From Saccharothrix sp. ALI-22-I (lineage in GTDB: Bacteria > Actinomycetota > Actinomycetes > Mycobacteriales > Pseudonocardiaceae), in NCBI RefSeq assembly GCF_001984175.1, contig NZ_MTQP01000048.1, positions 82,901 to 146,900 of the forward strand: a DNA stretch of 64,000 nucleotides. The letters run 5' to 3'. Positions 35,801 to 44,143 of this stretch are shown here, piece by piece (within the stretch, counting starts at the first letter, position 1; every line of letters begins with the position of its first letter). The notes beneath the pieces were generated by a model. The model was given only the letters and a program-made list of their open reading frames with translations, searched no databases and was not told the origin of the DNA. The translations under genes were made by a program, and so were the position numbers.

Positions 35801-38436
35801 ATGACGACGAGTTGGTGCTCAGCCAGGTCGAGCACCACCTCGTGCACGACGGCTGGTCGCTGACCCTGCTGCTGCGGACGTTCCTCGCCGCGCTGTCCGG
35901 ACAGCCGTTGCCCGCCGAGCCGCGGAGTTACCGGGAGTACGTCGACGCGGAGGCGGCGGCGCTGCCCGCGTTGTCCGACACGGCGCACTTCACCCGCCGC
36001 GTGGAGGCGATGGCCGGCGCGCCCGTCGATCCGGTCGCACCGCTGCCCGACATCGGCAGGCACGCGCCGGAGGCAGTGCCGGCGCTCGCGGACGCGGTCG
36101 AAGTCGTGCTCGGCGGCGAGCCGTTCGCGGTGCTGGAGCGCTGGGCGGCCCAGCGCGGCGCGACGACCTTCGAGCTGCTGATGGCGGCGTTCCTGGCAAC
36201 CGTGCACGACCAGACCGGCGAGGACGACCTGGTCATCGGTTCGGCGGTGAGCGCTCGGCCGCCGGGGTTCGAGGCCACTCTCGGCATGTTCGTCAATACC
36301 GTGCCGGTGCGGTCGCCGTGGTCCGACGACTTCGCCGAGTTCCTCTCGATGGTCAGCCGATCGCTGCGCGATGCCGTCGACGGCGAGCTGATCCCGTACG
36401 ACGCGCTGCTCGACGGCGTGCGCAGGCAGGAGGGCTCGCGGCGCGCGCTGCTGTACCGGTGCATGTTCAGCGCGCACAACGCGAAGCTGCCCGACATGAC
36501 CGTCCCCGGCGGCACGGCGTTCCTGGAGTACCACCAGAACGGGACGACCAAGACGCCGCTGGACGTGCTGGTGTTGCCGAAACAGACAGGCGCGGACTCG
36601 ATGGCGCCGGCCGGCTCCGTGCGGCTGGTGTGGGAGTTCGACCGGTCGCTGTACTCGGTGGACCTGGTGCGGGACATGGCCGACCGGTTCACCGACGGCC
36701 TGCACGCGCTGGCGGGTGCTGTCCGGTCCGGGCGCTCGGGGGACTGGCGGTGGCCCGTCGTCGCGCCGCTCGTGCTGACCGGACCCGCCGTGCGAGCCCC
36801 GGCGGTCCGCTACAGGGTGCGCGGGTCGGCCGTGCCCGCCGTCGTCACGCCGTCCGATACCACCACCCACGGCGAGTTCGCGGCGCTCGTGCGCGCTTGC
36901 CGGGACCACCTCGCCGGCAGCGGGGACGGCGAGGTGGTGGCGGTGGACGTCGCGCGGGACGCCCGGTACTGCGCGCGGGTGTTCGCGGCCCTGTCGGCGG
37001 GGCTGGCCGTGATGCCGGTCGACCCAAGCTGGCCCGCGTTCCGGCTGCGCGCCGTGCTGTCGACCGCGCACCTGAGGTGGGGTGACGACGACGCGCCGAC
37101 ACGAGTGGGTGAGCCGGACACCGACCTGGGCACCGCCTACGTCGTGCACACCAGCGGCAGCACCGGCAGGCCGAAGCGCGTGGCCGTCACGCACGAGACG
37201 CTGTCCGGCTACATCGCCGCGTTCCGCGACGAGTTGCGGCTGACCTCGGTCGACGTGCTGGCCGCGACCGCCTCGCTGCTGTTCGACGCCTCGTTCGAGG
37301 AGCTGGTCCCGATCCTGGCGGTCGGCGGCACCCTGCTGCTGGCCGACCTGTCCGACGGTGCCGCCGGGCTGCTGGCCCAGTTGGCGCGAGGCCGCGCCAC
37401 GGTGGTGGACCTGCCGACGGCGTTGTGGACGGTGCTCGCCGATCACTTGGAGCAGCGGGACGAGCTGCTGCCGGAGCAGGTGCGGGCGGTCGTCATCGGC
37501 GGCGAGGCGTACGACCCCGACCGGGCTGCCCGGTTCGTGCGCAGGCACCGCGGCGCGGTGGCGTTGCTGAGCACATACGGCCCGTCGGAGTGCGGCATCT
37601 CGGTGGCGTTCCACCGCGTCGGCGGGACCGTCCCGCCACGCGGGACACCCGAGCTCGGTGTTCCGATCCCGGGTGCCGTGCTGTGCGTCTTGGACGAGTC
37701 GGGCGCGGGTGTGCCCCTGGGCCGTCCCGGTGTTCTGGGCATCGCGGGCACGCCGACCCGTGCCGATCTGCCCGGCGTACGAACGGTGTCCGGTGTGGAT
37801 GGACCGGTGCACCTCACGGGTGACCTGGTGCGCGTGACACACGCGGGCGGCCTCGACTTCTTCGGCCGGGTCGACGGTGGGTTGAAGGTGCGCGGGTTCC
37901 GGGTGGCGCCGGAGGAGGTGGAACGCGCGGCCGCGGAGGTGCCCGGCGTGCGGCGTGCGGCGGCAGTGGACCTGCCCGCGTCGGGCGGTTCCACGCGGCT
38001 CGGTCTGGCCGTGGTGGTGGCGGGTGGCGGCGGACCAGCGCTGCGCTCGGGAGTACGGGCCGCGATGGCCCGGCTCGTGCCCGACTACCTCCTGCCGGAC
38101 GAGGTGGTCGCGGTAGACGACCTGCCGGTGAACGCACACGGGAAGGTGGACCGCGCCGCAGTCCGCGAGCTGCTGTCCACGCGGCCGCGCCGGCCGGACC
38201 CGGAGCGGGTCGAGGTGGGCTCGCGGCTTCGGGCACTGTGGTCGGCGGCCCTCGGCGGCTCGGCGCCGCTCGACGCGGACTTCATCACCGCAGGCGGCGA
38301 CTCGCTGTCGGCGATGAGACTGGCCACCGCGATCGAAGCGACGTTCGCGGTGCGCCTGCGGTTCCGGGACATCCTCCGAGCGGAAAGTTGCGCGGCGCTC
38401 GACGAGTTGGTGGCCGCGCGCTCGTCATCCGGTTGA
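32836..38436 (+). CDS. NRPS: A (interrupted by methyltransferase)-T-C-A-T
   Basis: The protein has 1866 residues from GTG 32836 (GGGGGG five bases before). The first A domain has A2 near residue 105 (GAGATYVPLDPRWP), then a methyltransferase insert at about 165-375 (VLEIGCGTGLL, VVVLSSVVQFFP), then A3 near 415 (YVIFTSGSSGRPKG) through A10 near 757 (GPTGKADR). Its specificity reads D-L-Y-D-F-S-L-V-W-K, close to the cysteine code DLYNLSLIWK. A PCP follows (DAGGHSL, Ser 815), then a condensation domain with HHLVHDG near 1000. The shortened second A domain has HTSGSTGRPK near 1437, FDASFEE and NAHGKVDR; its code is about D-A-E-D-V-G-T-I-S-K. The terminal PCP has AGGDSL (Ser 1823). No thioesterase. 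Inserts between A2 and A3 are linked to side-chain methylation, so S-methylcysteine is plausible. Confidence 0.9.
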   Translation: MQVDGMVVDVGDPVPASWNDTGRAFDDTATLVDLVERSVRRTPDAVALRTRGGEMSYGELWVSAQRLSSALTAEGVGDGDYVGVLVEHSPAAVVAILGVVGAGATYVPLDPRWPVTRLAEPLSQLSITWVLTSGRYARLAEEATWLGAPDARLVLMDTATPAVDEPALRALWDEVAADTDPLRAAGFNRGPADEVVDHAQVGVYVDHVARLATASGGTRSVLEIGCGTGLLAAALGDRVAEYVGIDPSPIAVDRCRAAVRGLAATADAHIGFAHDLDRLVAGQVFDVVVLSSVVQFFPGPDYTRTVLREAVSRLAPGGAVVVADVVDFADGVPGDHLRLPRAWFTGLAEELGTHVEFVTRTGPHWPEVLGRRYDVVLRPVTAATGYALEPRVLTWHDVAARASTPPRRPEPDSSAYVIFTSGSSGRPKGVEVRHRSAVNLVEWVNRTYGVSTDDCLLLVTAFTFDLSVYDLFGVLAAGGAIRVLADEELADPECVADVLDGEPITFWDSAPAALNQVLTVVADRGAPRNDRLRLVFLSGDWVPLQLPAQVRARYGAATRVVALGGATEATVWSNYFDVDEVGVDWPSIPYGRPIQNARYYVLDGERRPCPVGEPGDLHIAGVPVAEGYVGDEELTRARFLPDPFSDGGERMYATGDRARWLPEGVLQFLGRSDDQVKVRGYRIELGDVQAALRRAAGVADAVAVAVDGANGRELVAAVAPRPGEPVTANGVRADLRAVLPTYMLPDHLVVLPALPVGPTGKADRAAIAAMVRDRRRTTAARSGDDLADTVLDIVRDVLEHDVEADESFLDAGGHSLAAAHLRARVRSRLGVTLRISDILGCTRITDLSTLVAGAEPDPVNTPETGDHRGVSRAQARALYELHNAPDVPAYQNQVSLRLPATLTADAIESALERVVAAHPVLRSGFRATPDGWTCEVAEPWRPVVDFVDLRRATADERRTALARALREHGKVDWDLSRGELATWRLFRVDDDELVLSQVEHHLVHDGWSLTLLLRTFLAALSGQPLPAEPRSYREYVDAEAAALPALSDTAHFTRRVEAMAGAPVDPVAPLPDIGRHAPEAVPALADAVEVVLGGEPFAVLERWAAQRGATTFELLMAAFLATVHDQTGEDDLVIGSAVSARPPGFEATLGMFVNTVPVRSPWSDDFAEFLSMVSRSLRDAVDGELIPYDALLDGVRRQEGSRRALLYRCMFSAHNAKLPDMTVPGGTAFLEYHQNGTTKTPLDVLVLPKQTGADSMAPAGSVRLVWEFDRSLYSVDLVRDMADRFTDGLHALAGAVRSGRSGDWRWPVVAPLVLTGPAVRAPAVRYRVRGSAVPAVVTPSDTTTHGEFAALVRACRDHLAGSGDGEVVAVDVARDARYCARVFAALSAGLAVMPVDPSWPAFRLRAVLSTAHLRWGDDDAPTRVGEPDTDLGTAYVVHTSGSTGRPKRVAVTHETLSGYIAAFRDELRLTSVDVLAATASLLFDASFEELVPILAVGGTLLLADLSDGAAGLLAQLARGRATVVDLPTALWTVLADHLEQRDELLPEQVRAVVIGGEAYDPDRAARFVRRHRGAVALLSTYGPSECGISVAFHRVGGTVPPRGTPELGVPIPGAVLCVLDESGAGVPLGRPGVLGIAGTPTRADLPGVRTVSGVDGPVHLTGDLVRVTHAGGLDFFGRVDGGLKVRGFRVAPEEVERAAAEVPGVRRAAAVDLPASGGSTRLGLAVVVAGGGGPALRSGVRAAMARLVPDYLLPDEVVAVDDLPVNAHGKVDRAAVRELLSTRPRRPDPERVEVGSRLRALWSAALGGSAPLDADFITAGGDSLSAMRLATAIEATFAVRLRFRDILRAESCAALDELVAARSSSG

Positions 38437-38447
38437 CCGAGACCGAC

Positions 38448-38475
38448 GCGCGGTGCCCGACACCGGGCACCGCGC
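38448..38475. terminator. hairpin between convergent NRPS and exporter genes
   Basis: GCGCGGTGCCCG (38448-38459) pairs with CGGGCACCGCGC (38464-38475) across a four-base loop. It sits between two convergent stops. Confidence 0.75.
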
Positions 38476-38487
38476 AGGCGAGGCGGG

Positions 38488-39732
38488 TCAGGCGGTGACC
38501 GGTTCGGTCGTCGGCACGTCGCGCATGCCGCGGATCGGCGAGAAGTACACCCACAACCCGGCCAGCCAGCCACCGGCCCCCGCCACCAGCAACGTCTCCC
38601 GGACACCCAGGCTCGTGGCGAGCCAGCCCGCGACCAAAGCACCCACCGGCAGCGTGCCCCACACGACCCACCGCACGGACGCGTTCACGCGGCCGAGCAA
38701 CTCCGGCGGGCACACCGCCTGCCGGTAGCTCACCTGCGCGGTGTTGTACAGCACCGCGGACAACGAGAACCCGAAGAGCCCGACGGCGATGAGCGCGAAA
38801 CCCCAACCGGGTCCGGCGAGCGGCACGAGGACACCGGTCCAGCCGAGGCCGAGCACCGACACCCAGATCATCCGCGCCGACCCCACCCGCGTGCTCACTC
38901 GCCGGGCGGTCAGCCCGCCCAGCACACCGCCAGCTCCGCCCGCGCTGATCGCCAGACCGATCAGCAGCGGGCCGGCGTTCAGCTCCTTGACGAAGAAGAC
39001 CATCTCCAGCGCGAAGTACATGGCGCCGAAGAAGTTGGAGGTCGCGGTGCAGGCGACGACCTTGCGCAGCACCGGGTGCCCGAAGACGAACGAAAGGCCC
39101 TCCGCGGTCTCCCGACGCACGGCGTCCCAGGAGAAACCGGCGGTTTTCGCCGGCGGCTCCTCCCGCATCGGGAGCAGCAGCAGCGACACCACGCTGACGA
39201 GATACGACAACGCGTCAACCGCCATCACGCGCGTGGCGCCCATCAGCGCGACGAGACCGCCCCCGAGGGGCGGGCCGAGCACCACGCTGAGCGATTGCGT
39301 GGTGCTCAGCTTCCCGTTCGCGTCGACCAACTGGTCCTTGGTCACCACGCTGGGCACGAAGCTCTGGTACGCGATCTCGAACAGCACGGTCAGGACACCG
39401 ACGAAGAACGCGACGACGTACAGGTGCACCATCTCCAGCGCGTCCAGCGCGGCGAGAAGCGGCACCACGCCGACGAGCGCGGCACGGCCGACGTTCGACC
39501 ACAGCATCAGCTTCTTCCGCGCCGACCGGTCGACCACCACCCCGGCGGGCAGCGAGATCAGCAGGAACGCCAACGAGCTCATCGCGGTCAGCACGCCGAC
39601 CTCGAAGCTCGACGCGTCCAGCACGGTCAGCGCGACGAGCGGCATGGCCACGTACGTGATGGACGAGCCGAACTCGCTCACCCCTTGGCCGCCGAGCAGT
39701 AGCAGGAAATTCCTGTTCTTCCACAACGACAT
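38488..39732 (-). CDS. MFS exporter
   Basis: The protein has 414 residues from ATG 39732 (GGGGGAG four bases before). It opens MSLWKNRNFLLLLGGQGVSEFGSSITYVAM, the usual first helix of the MFS_3/enterobactin-exporter-like group. About eleven to twelve hydrophobic segments follow, with the cytoplasmic loop VVVDRSARKKLMLWSN after helix 2. Such carriers expel small molecules using proton exchange. Its place within the cluster suggests product export and self-protection. Transcribed divergently from the C-PCP operon. Confidence 0.85.
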   Translation of the reverse strand: MSLWKNRNFLLLLGGQGVSEFGSSITYVAMPLVALTVLDASSFEVGVLTAMSSLAFLLISLPAGVVVDRSARKKLMLWSNVGRAALVGVVPLLAALDALEMVHLYVVAFFVGVLTVLFEIAYQSFVPSVVTKDQLVDANGKLSTTQSLSVVLGPPLGGGLVALMGATRVMAVDALSYLVSVVSLLLLPMREEPPAKTAGFSWDAVRRETAEGLSFVFGHPVLRKVVACTATSNFFGAMYFALEMVFFVKELNAGPLLIGLAISAGGAGGVLGGLTARRVSTRVGSARMIWVSVLGLGWTGVLVPLAGPGWGFALIAVGLFGFSLSAVLYNTAQVSYRQAVCPPELLGRVNASVRWVVWGTLPVGALVAGWLATSLGVRETLLVAGAGGWLAGLWVYFSPIRGMRDVPTTEPVTA

Positions 39733-39988
39733 CCGTCTCCCCCTGTTCAAGGCGACCCGCAGTGTGCCCGAGGCCCGCGAGCGTGTCGACCGCCGCGCAG
39801 GACCGGGAAGCCCGTTGATTTCGATGAGCGGGGTGCCTTGTGCCGTGTGTCTGTGTAATGTTCTCGGCGGGTCGGGGACGGCGCAAAACGCGGTGCCGGG
39901 CACGGTTGAAGTTCGCCGTGAAGGCTGCGGACATTTATTTCACGACACGCGTGTCAGCGTGGTCGATGGTTCTTCTCTGGGGGAATTG

Positions 39989-41449
39989 GTGTATTCGTGG
40001 ACCGATTCGACTGATTGGAGTCGCGCGCCGGTGCGCGCCGCGCGGGTGTTCGCCGCCGCGCAGCACACGCCAGCGGGCACCTACGGTGTCGACGAATTGC
40101 TGCACGTGTCGGCGCCGTTGAACGCGGAGCGGCTGGCGGCGGTGGTGGCCGCGCTCGTGGCGGATCACCCCGAGCTGCGCGCCGAACTCGCCGTCGTCGG
40201 TGACGAGGTGCGGCAGCGGCTGGGACCCGCCGACCGTGCCGCGCGGGTCGACGTCATGCCGGGCGCCACGCCGGAGGAGTTGGTCGAGCGGGCCTGGCGG
40301 CTGGTCGGACAGGGCGTGTTGTTCTCGGTGCGCCTGGTGCCGTCGGATGCGACCGCGTACCTGCACCTCTTCGCGCACCACGCGATCGCGGACGGCGTCG
40401 GCCTCGCTCGGCTGGTCGAGGAACTGTCCATACGCTACGAGGGCGGTGCGCCGGATCGCCGGGAACCGGCAGCCACCCACCCGCGTGCCGAGCCGGACGC
40501 GCACCGGATCGAGTGGCAGGAGGTGACGCGCCGCTTGGTCGTGGCCGCCGAGCGACCGTGGTTCGCCGGGACGGCGGCCGACGCACCGACGCTTCACTGC
40601 GCCGACCTGACCACAGCGGACCTCGCTTCCACTGCGCGGAGCGCCGGGGTAACGCCGACGGCGCTGTGGGTCGCGGCGGTGCGGGCGGCTGCCGCCGAGG
40701 CGTGGAGGTGGCGGCTGGACCGCGTGACGGTCCCCCTGGCGTCCGGTGCGGACGCACTGCTCGGCCTCGACCTGCTGCCGCTCGTCGTCGGGGCGGGCGC
40801 GTGGGGAGTCCAGGCCGAGGCCAACCGGCTGTACGACGCCGTGGAATGGGGGGCACCGCCTGTCGATCTGCTCGGTGGGCTCACTTCCTCGGTGCTGCCC
40901 GGCGTGCCGGACTGCCTGGCGACGGTGGCGACGGCCGCGCCCGACGTGCGGTTCGCCGGCGTCGTCGCCCGGAGGCTGCCGGCCCCGCCGCGTGGCTCAC
41001 CCGCCGTGCTCGCCGCCGAGTCGACGCCGGGCGGCGCGCGGCTGTCGGGTCACCCGACCGTGGTGGATCAGGACGACCTCGCCGCGTTCGCCGACGCGTT
41101 GCGCGCTGCCGTGCACGCTGTCGGTGAAGGGCGCGACCTCGCCGCCGTGCCCGCCGACGTCGGTCCGCACCCGCGCACGAGCGGTCGACGCGACGTGCTC
41201 GCGGACCTCGCGCCCACTACGTCGGCGGCCGAGGTGCTTGACATCTGGCGGCGATTCACCGGTAATGTCTCCGTCCGCTTCCAGGACAGTTTGCAGGACC
41301 TGGGTGTCCATTCCTTCCAGGCAGCTCGCCTGGTGGCAGAACTCCGCCGCCGTTTCGGGCCTTCGGTCACGTTGCGTACGTTGTACCGAAATCCGAGTCC
41401 GATGCTTTTCGCGCGGTGGCTCGACATTTCTCCCGATGACCGGCGCTGA
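39989..41449 (+). CDS. stand-alone condensation-PCP didomain protein
   Basis: The start GTG 39989 lies four bases after GGGGGAATT; the frame is open upstream and antisense to the exporter, so earlier starts are unlikely. The protein has 486 residues. LHLFAHHAIADGVGLARLVEEL carries the condensation motif HHxxxDG. The rest of the C fold is shortened and divergent. The end carries a carrier domain with LQDLGVHSFQAARLVAELRR (Ser attachment site) and TLYRNPSPMLFARWL. It may join the S-methylcysteine chain to another unit or act in trans on the terminal NRPS carrier. First gene of the operon running to 45984. Confidence 0.75.
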   Translation: MYSWTDSTDWSRAPVRAARVFAAAQHTPAGTYGVDELLHVSAPLNAERLAAVVAALVADHPELRAELAVVGDEVRQRLGPADRAARVDVMPGATPEELVERAWRLVGQGVLFSVRLVPSDATAYLHLFAHHAIADGVGLARLVEELSIRYEGGAPDRREPAATHPRAEPDAHRIEWQEVTRRLVVAAERPWFAGTAADAPTLHCADLTTADLASTARSAGVTPTALWVAAVRAAAAEAWRWRLDRVTVPLASGADALLGLDLLPLVVGAGAWGVQAEANRLYDAVEWGAPPVDLLGGLTSSVLPGVPDCLATVATAAPDVRFAGVVARRLPAPPRGSPAVLAAESTPGGARLSGHPTVVDQDDLAAFADALRAAVHAVGEGRDLAAVPADVGPHPRTSGRRDVLADLAPTTSAAEVLDIWRRFTGNVSVRFQDSLQDLGVHSFQAARLVAELRRRFGPSVTLRTLYRNPSPMLFARWLDISPDDRR

Positions 41450-41486
41450 TCGCGCCCGGGATCGACGAATCACGATGGAGAGTTCC

Positions 41487-42866
41487 ATGACACTGGCAGC
41501 CGGTCATTCGCAGGACGACCGCCGAATCGACTTCGACATCGCCATGCCCGGGTTCCCGGAGTCGCTACCCGGTGACGTCCTGCACGAGCAGGCGATCATC
41601 CGGACCATCAGCGACGGCTTCGGGCGGCTGGGCTTCAAACCCTTGGACACCGCGGCCGTGCAGCGGCAGGAGGTACTGGTCGCAGGCGGCGCCCAGTACC
41701 TGGACGGTGGCATCCCCGAGTTCGCCTTCACCGTTGAGGAGCCGCCGGAGTCCCGGACCGGCGCCAGGTTCGCCCTCCGCTACGACCTCACCGTGCCGGT
41801 GTCGCGGTTCATCGCCGAGCACTCCGACAAGCTCGTCTTCCCGCTGCACAGCTACCAGATCAACAAGGTCTGGCGGGCCGAGCAGATCACCACCGCGACG
41901 CACTGGCGCGAGTTCTACCAGTGCGACGTGGACGTCATCGACCGCGGTGAGTTGAACTTCCTGTACGACGCCGAGATCGCGTACGCCGTCGACACCGCCT
42001 TCCAGGGGATCGGGGTCGACGGCTTCACCATCCGCGTCTCCAACCGGAAGGTGCTCTCGGCGCTGCTGGACAGCCACGGCGTCCGTGTGCACCGGGCGCG
42101 TGGGATCGTGCAGATCCTCGACAAAGGCGCCGGACAGGAGATCTCCGAAACCGTCGCGCAGCTGACCTCGGCGGGCGTGCCGCCGCAGGTCGCCGCCGAC
42201 CTCGCCCGCCTTGCCACCTCCACCACCATCGCCGAGGCGACCGAGCTCCTCGACGCGCGCGGCGCGGACAAGACCGGTCTCGGCGAGCTGGAGCGGGTGA
42301 TGCGCGCGGCTGAGGACCTCGGCATGCCCGACGGCCACCTCGTGCTGGACTTCTCGATCACCCGCGGGCACGACTACTACACCGGCACCGTGTTCGAGAT
42401 CTACGCGACCGGTCGGGAGCACTGGGGCGCGATCGGTGCGGGCGGCCGGTACGACGACCTCCTCGGGCACGTGAACGGGATCAGCTACCCCGGCGTGGGC
42501 ATGTCGGTCGGCCTGGCGCGGCTCATGGGCCTGCTCCGCGAGGACGGCCTGTTCGCCAGGCGGCGCCCCAGGGAGAACGCGGCGGTCGTCGTGCCCAGCA
42601 CAGCGGGTCTGGACGACGCGGTGCTGCGCGCTGTGCGCGACCTGCGCTTGGCGGGCGTTGCCACCCGTGCGATGTTCGACCCCGTGGCGGCCGAGGAAAC
42701 GAGTGGGATCGCCGAGGAGTCCGAGGTCGCGGTGCTCGTCGACGTCCAGGGCGCGGACGCCGTGCGTGTGCTGCACCTGCCGTCCGGTGCGGACACCAAA
42801 GTGCGGTTGGACGAGGTGGCCCGCGCGGTGGCGGAGTTGTCCGACGCGGTGAAGGCCGGCGCGTGA
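41487..42866 (+). CDS. histidyl-tRNA synthetase-like protein, divergent paralogue
   Basis: The protein has 459 residues from ATG 41487 (GGAGAG before it). The class II fold is clear: RYDLTVPVSRFIAEH, motif 2 RAEQITTATHWREFYQCDVD (residues about 130-149), the His-specific loop DFSITRGHDYYTGTVFE (about 289) and GAGGRYDDLLGHV (about 318). A short anticodon-binding-like domain follows. The HisA loop has RGHDYY where HisRS normally reads RGLDYY, so the His-binding pocket may differ. It is encoded inside the biosynthetic operon with a GTGA overlap to the ATP-grasp gene. Possible roles: drug-resistant synthetase, or amino-acid-activating enzyme in the pathway. Confidence 0.8.
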   Translation: MTLAAGHSQDDRRIDFDIAMPGFPESLPGDVLHEQAIIRTISDGFGRLGFKPLDTAAVQRQEVLVAGGAQYLDGGIPEFAFTVEEPPESRTGARFALRYDLTVPVSRFIAEHSDKLVFPLHSYQINKVWRAEQITTATHWREFYQCDVDVIDRGELNFLYDAEIAYAVDTAFQGIGVDGFTIRVSNRKVLSALLDSHGVRVHRARGIVQILDKGAGQEISETVAQLTSAGVPPQVAADLARLATSTTIAEATELLDARGADKTGLGELERVMRAAEDLGMPDGHLVLDFSITRGHDYYTGTVFEIYATGREHWGAIGAGGRYDDLLGHVNGISYPGVGMSVGLARLMGLLREDGLFARRRPRENAAVVVPSTAGLDDAVLRAVRDLRLAGVATRAMFDPVAAEETSGIAEESEVAVLVDVQGADAVRVLHLPSGADTKVRLDEVARAVAELSDAVKAGA

Positions 42867-44143
42867 CGTCCCGTCCCGAACGGGTCGTCCTCTGCAAATG
42901 GGACCGGGCTGCCTTCGCTGCCCTGGTTGAACTCGTGCCCTGGGTGTTCGTCGTGCTTGACGACTACGACGTCGAGCACTCGGCACCGGACTGGGACCTG
43001 CTCGGTAAGGCAGCCCAGGTGTACCGCGTCCGCGAGTTCGACTCGACCGACGAGGTGGCGGCCGTCGCAGCGGACCTTGCGCTCAGCGGTGGCGCGGACC
43101 GCGTTCTCAGCTTCACCGAGTTCAGCCAGTTCGGCGCGGGCTACCTGGCCGTGTTGCTCGGTATCGGTCCGGCCGACCCGCTCGCCCACGTCGCCGCACG
43201 GGACAAGCGTCTGATGAAGGCGAGGATCGCGGCGACCGGGGTGCGGACGACCACCTGGATGTCCCTGCCGGACCCGCTCGCGGCCGACGCGGTGGGTGCG
43301 GCCGAGCGGCTCGGATTCCCGCTCGTGATCAAGCCGGCCACCGGGTTCGGCACGCACAGCACGGTCCGGGTGGACGGACCGGGAATGCTCGCAGCGGCCC
43401 TCGGCGACTTCACCACCCGGGCGCCCTTGAAATCGCGGCAACTCATCGCCGAGCGATTCGTGCCGGGGCGCGAGCTGCATGTGGACGCACTGTGGAACGG
43501 CGACGAGCCGCTGTACTTCGTCATCAGCGTCTACCACGCGCCGCGACTGTCCCTTGTGGAGGGCAAGTGGTCGGGTGACGAGCCGGTGGACGGCAGCCGC
43601 ACACTCGACCCCGACGACCACCCGGACCTGCACGCGCGCGTGCTGGAAATGCACCGGCGGGTGAATCGGGCGCTGGGCGTCCACCGGGAGGCGACGCACC
43701 TGGAGTTGTTCGAGCGGCCCGACGGAGAGCTCATCTTCTCCGAGGTCGCCACCCGGCTGGGCGGCGGTTGGATCGGCGGCGTGCTCAGCGAGTACCTCGG
43801 GTACGACGTGCACCGTGCTCTCGCCCACGCCCTGGTGCATGGCGAGATCCCACCGACGCGGCCGGCGCACCGCCACCTCGGCGCGGTGCACCTGCGTCCC
43901 GACCGACCGGGAATCATCACATCGATGCCCACCGAGGCACAGATGCGCCAAGTCGACGGCGTCCTGCACGCGCAGGTATTGCGCTCGCCCGGCGACCACG
44001 TCGACCTGACCCACCCGTCCGACTGGTGCGCCTTCGTCGTGCTGGGCGCCGACAGCGCCGCTGCCTACGACGCCTTGGCGCGTCGGGTCGTCGGTGAACT
44101 CCGAATCGAAACCGAACAGCAACGAGGGGAACCGCAGTGTTGA
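42863..44143 (+). CDS. ATP-grasp ligase
   Basis: The protein has 426 residues; GTG 42863 overlaps the HisRS-like stop. The ATP-grasp core is visible: GFPLVIKPATGFGTHSTVRV (P-loop Lys), QLIAERFVPGRELHVDAL (E-x3-GxE) and LIFSEVATRLGGGWIGGVL (metal-binding Glu and Arg). The N-terminal pre-ATP-grasp region reads RVVLCKWDRAAFAALVELV. Such enzymes form amide or peptide bonds through acyl-phosphates. In this operon it could join an amino acid or the NRPS-derived acid to an amine. Substrate unknown. Its stop overlaps the next gene by seven bases. Confidence 0.85.
   Translation: MTSRPERVVLCKWDRAAFAALVELVPWVFVVLDDYDVEHSAPDWDLLGKAAQVYRVREFDSTDEVAAVAADLALSGGADRVLSFTEFSQFGAGYLAVLLGIGPADPLAHVAARDKRLMKARIAATGVRTTTWMSLPDPLAADAVGAAERLGFPLVIKPATGFGTHSTVRVDGPGMLAAALGDFTTRAPLKSRQLIAERFVPGRELHVDALWNGDEPLYFVISVYHAPRLSLVEGKWSGDEPVDGSRTLDPDDHPDLHARVLEMHRRVNRALGVHREATHLELFERPDGELIFSEVATRLGGGWIGGVLSEYLGYDVHRALAHALVHGEIPPTRPAHRHLGAVHLRPDRPGIITSMPTEAQMRQVDGVLHAQVLRSPGDHVDLTHPSDWCAFVVLGADSAAAYDALARRVVGELRIETEQQRGEPQC

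Noticed and set aside
35446..38139. 897-codon open frame on the minus strand
   Set aside because: Antisense to the NRPS gene; the + strand shows all NRPS motifs, so this is a GC-bias artefact.
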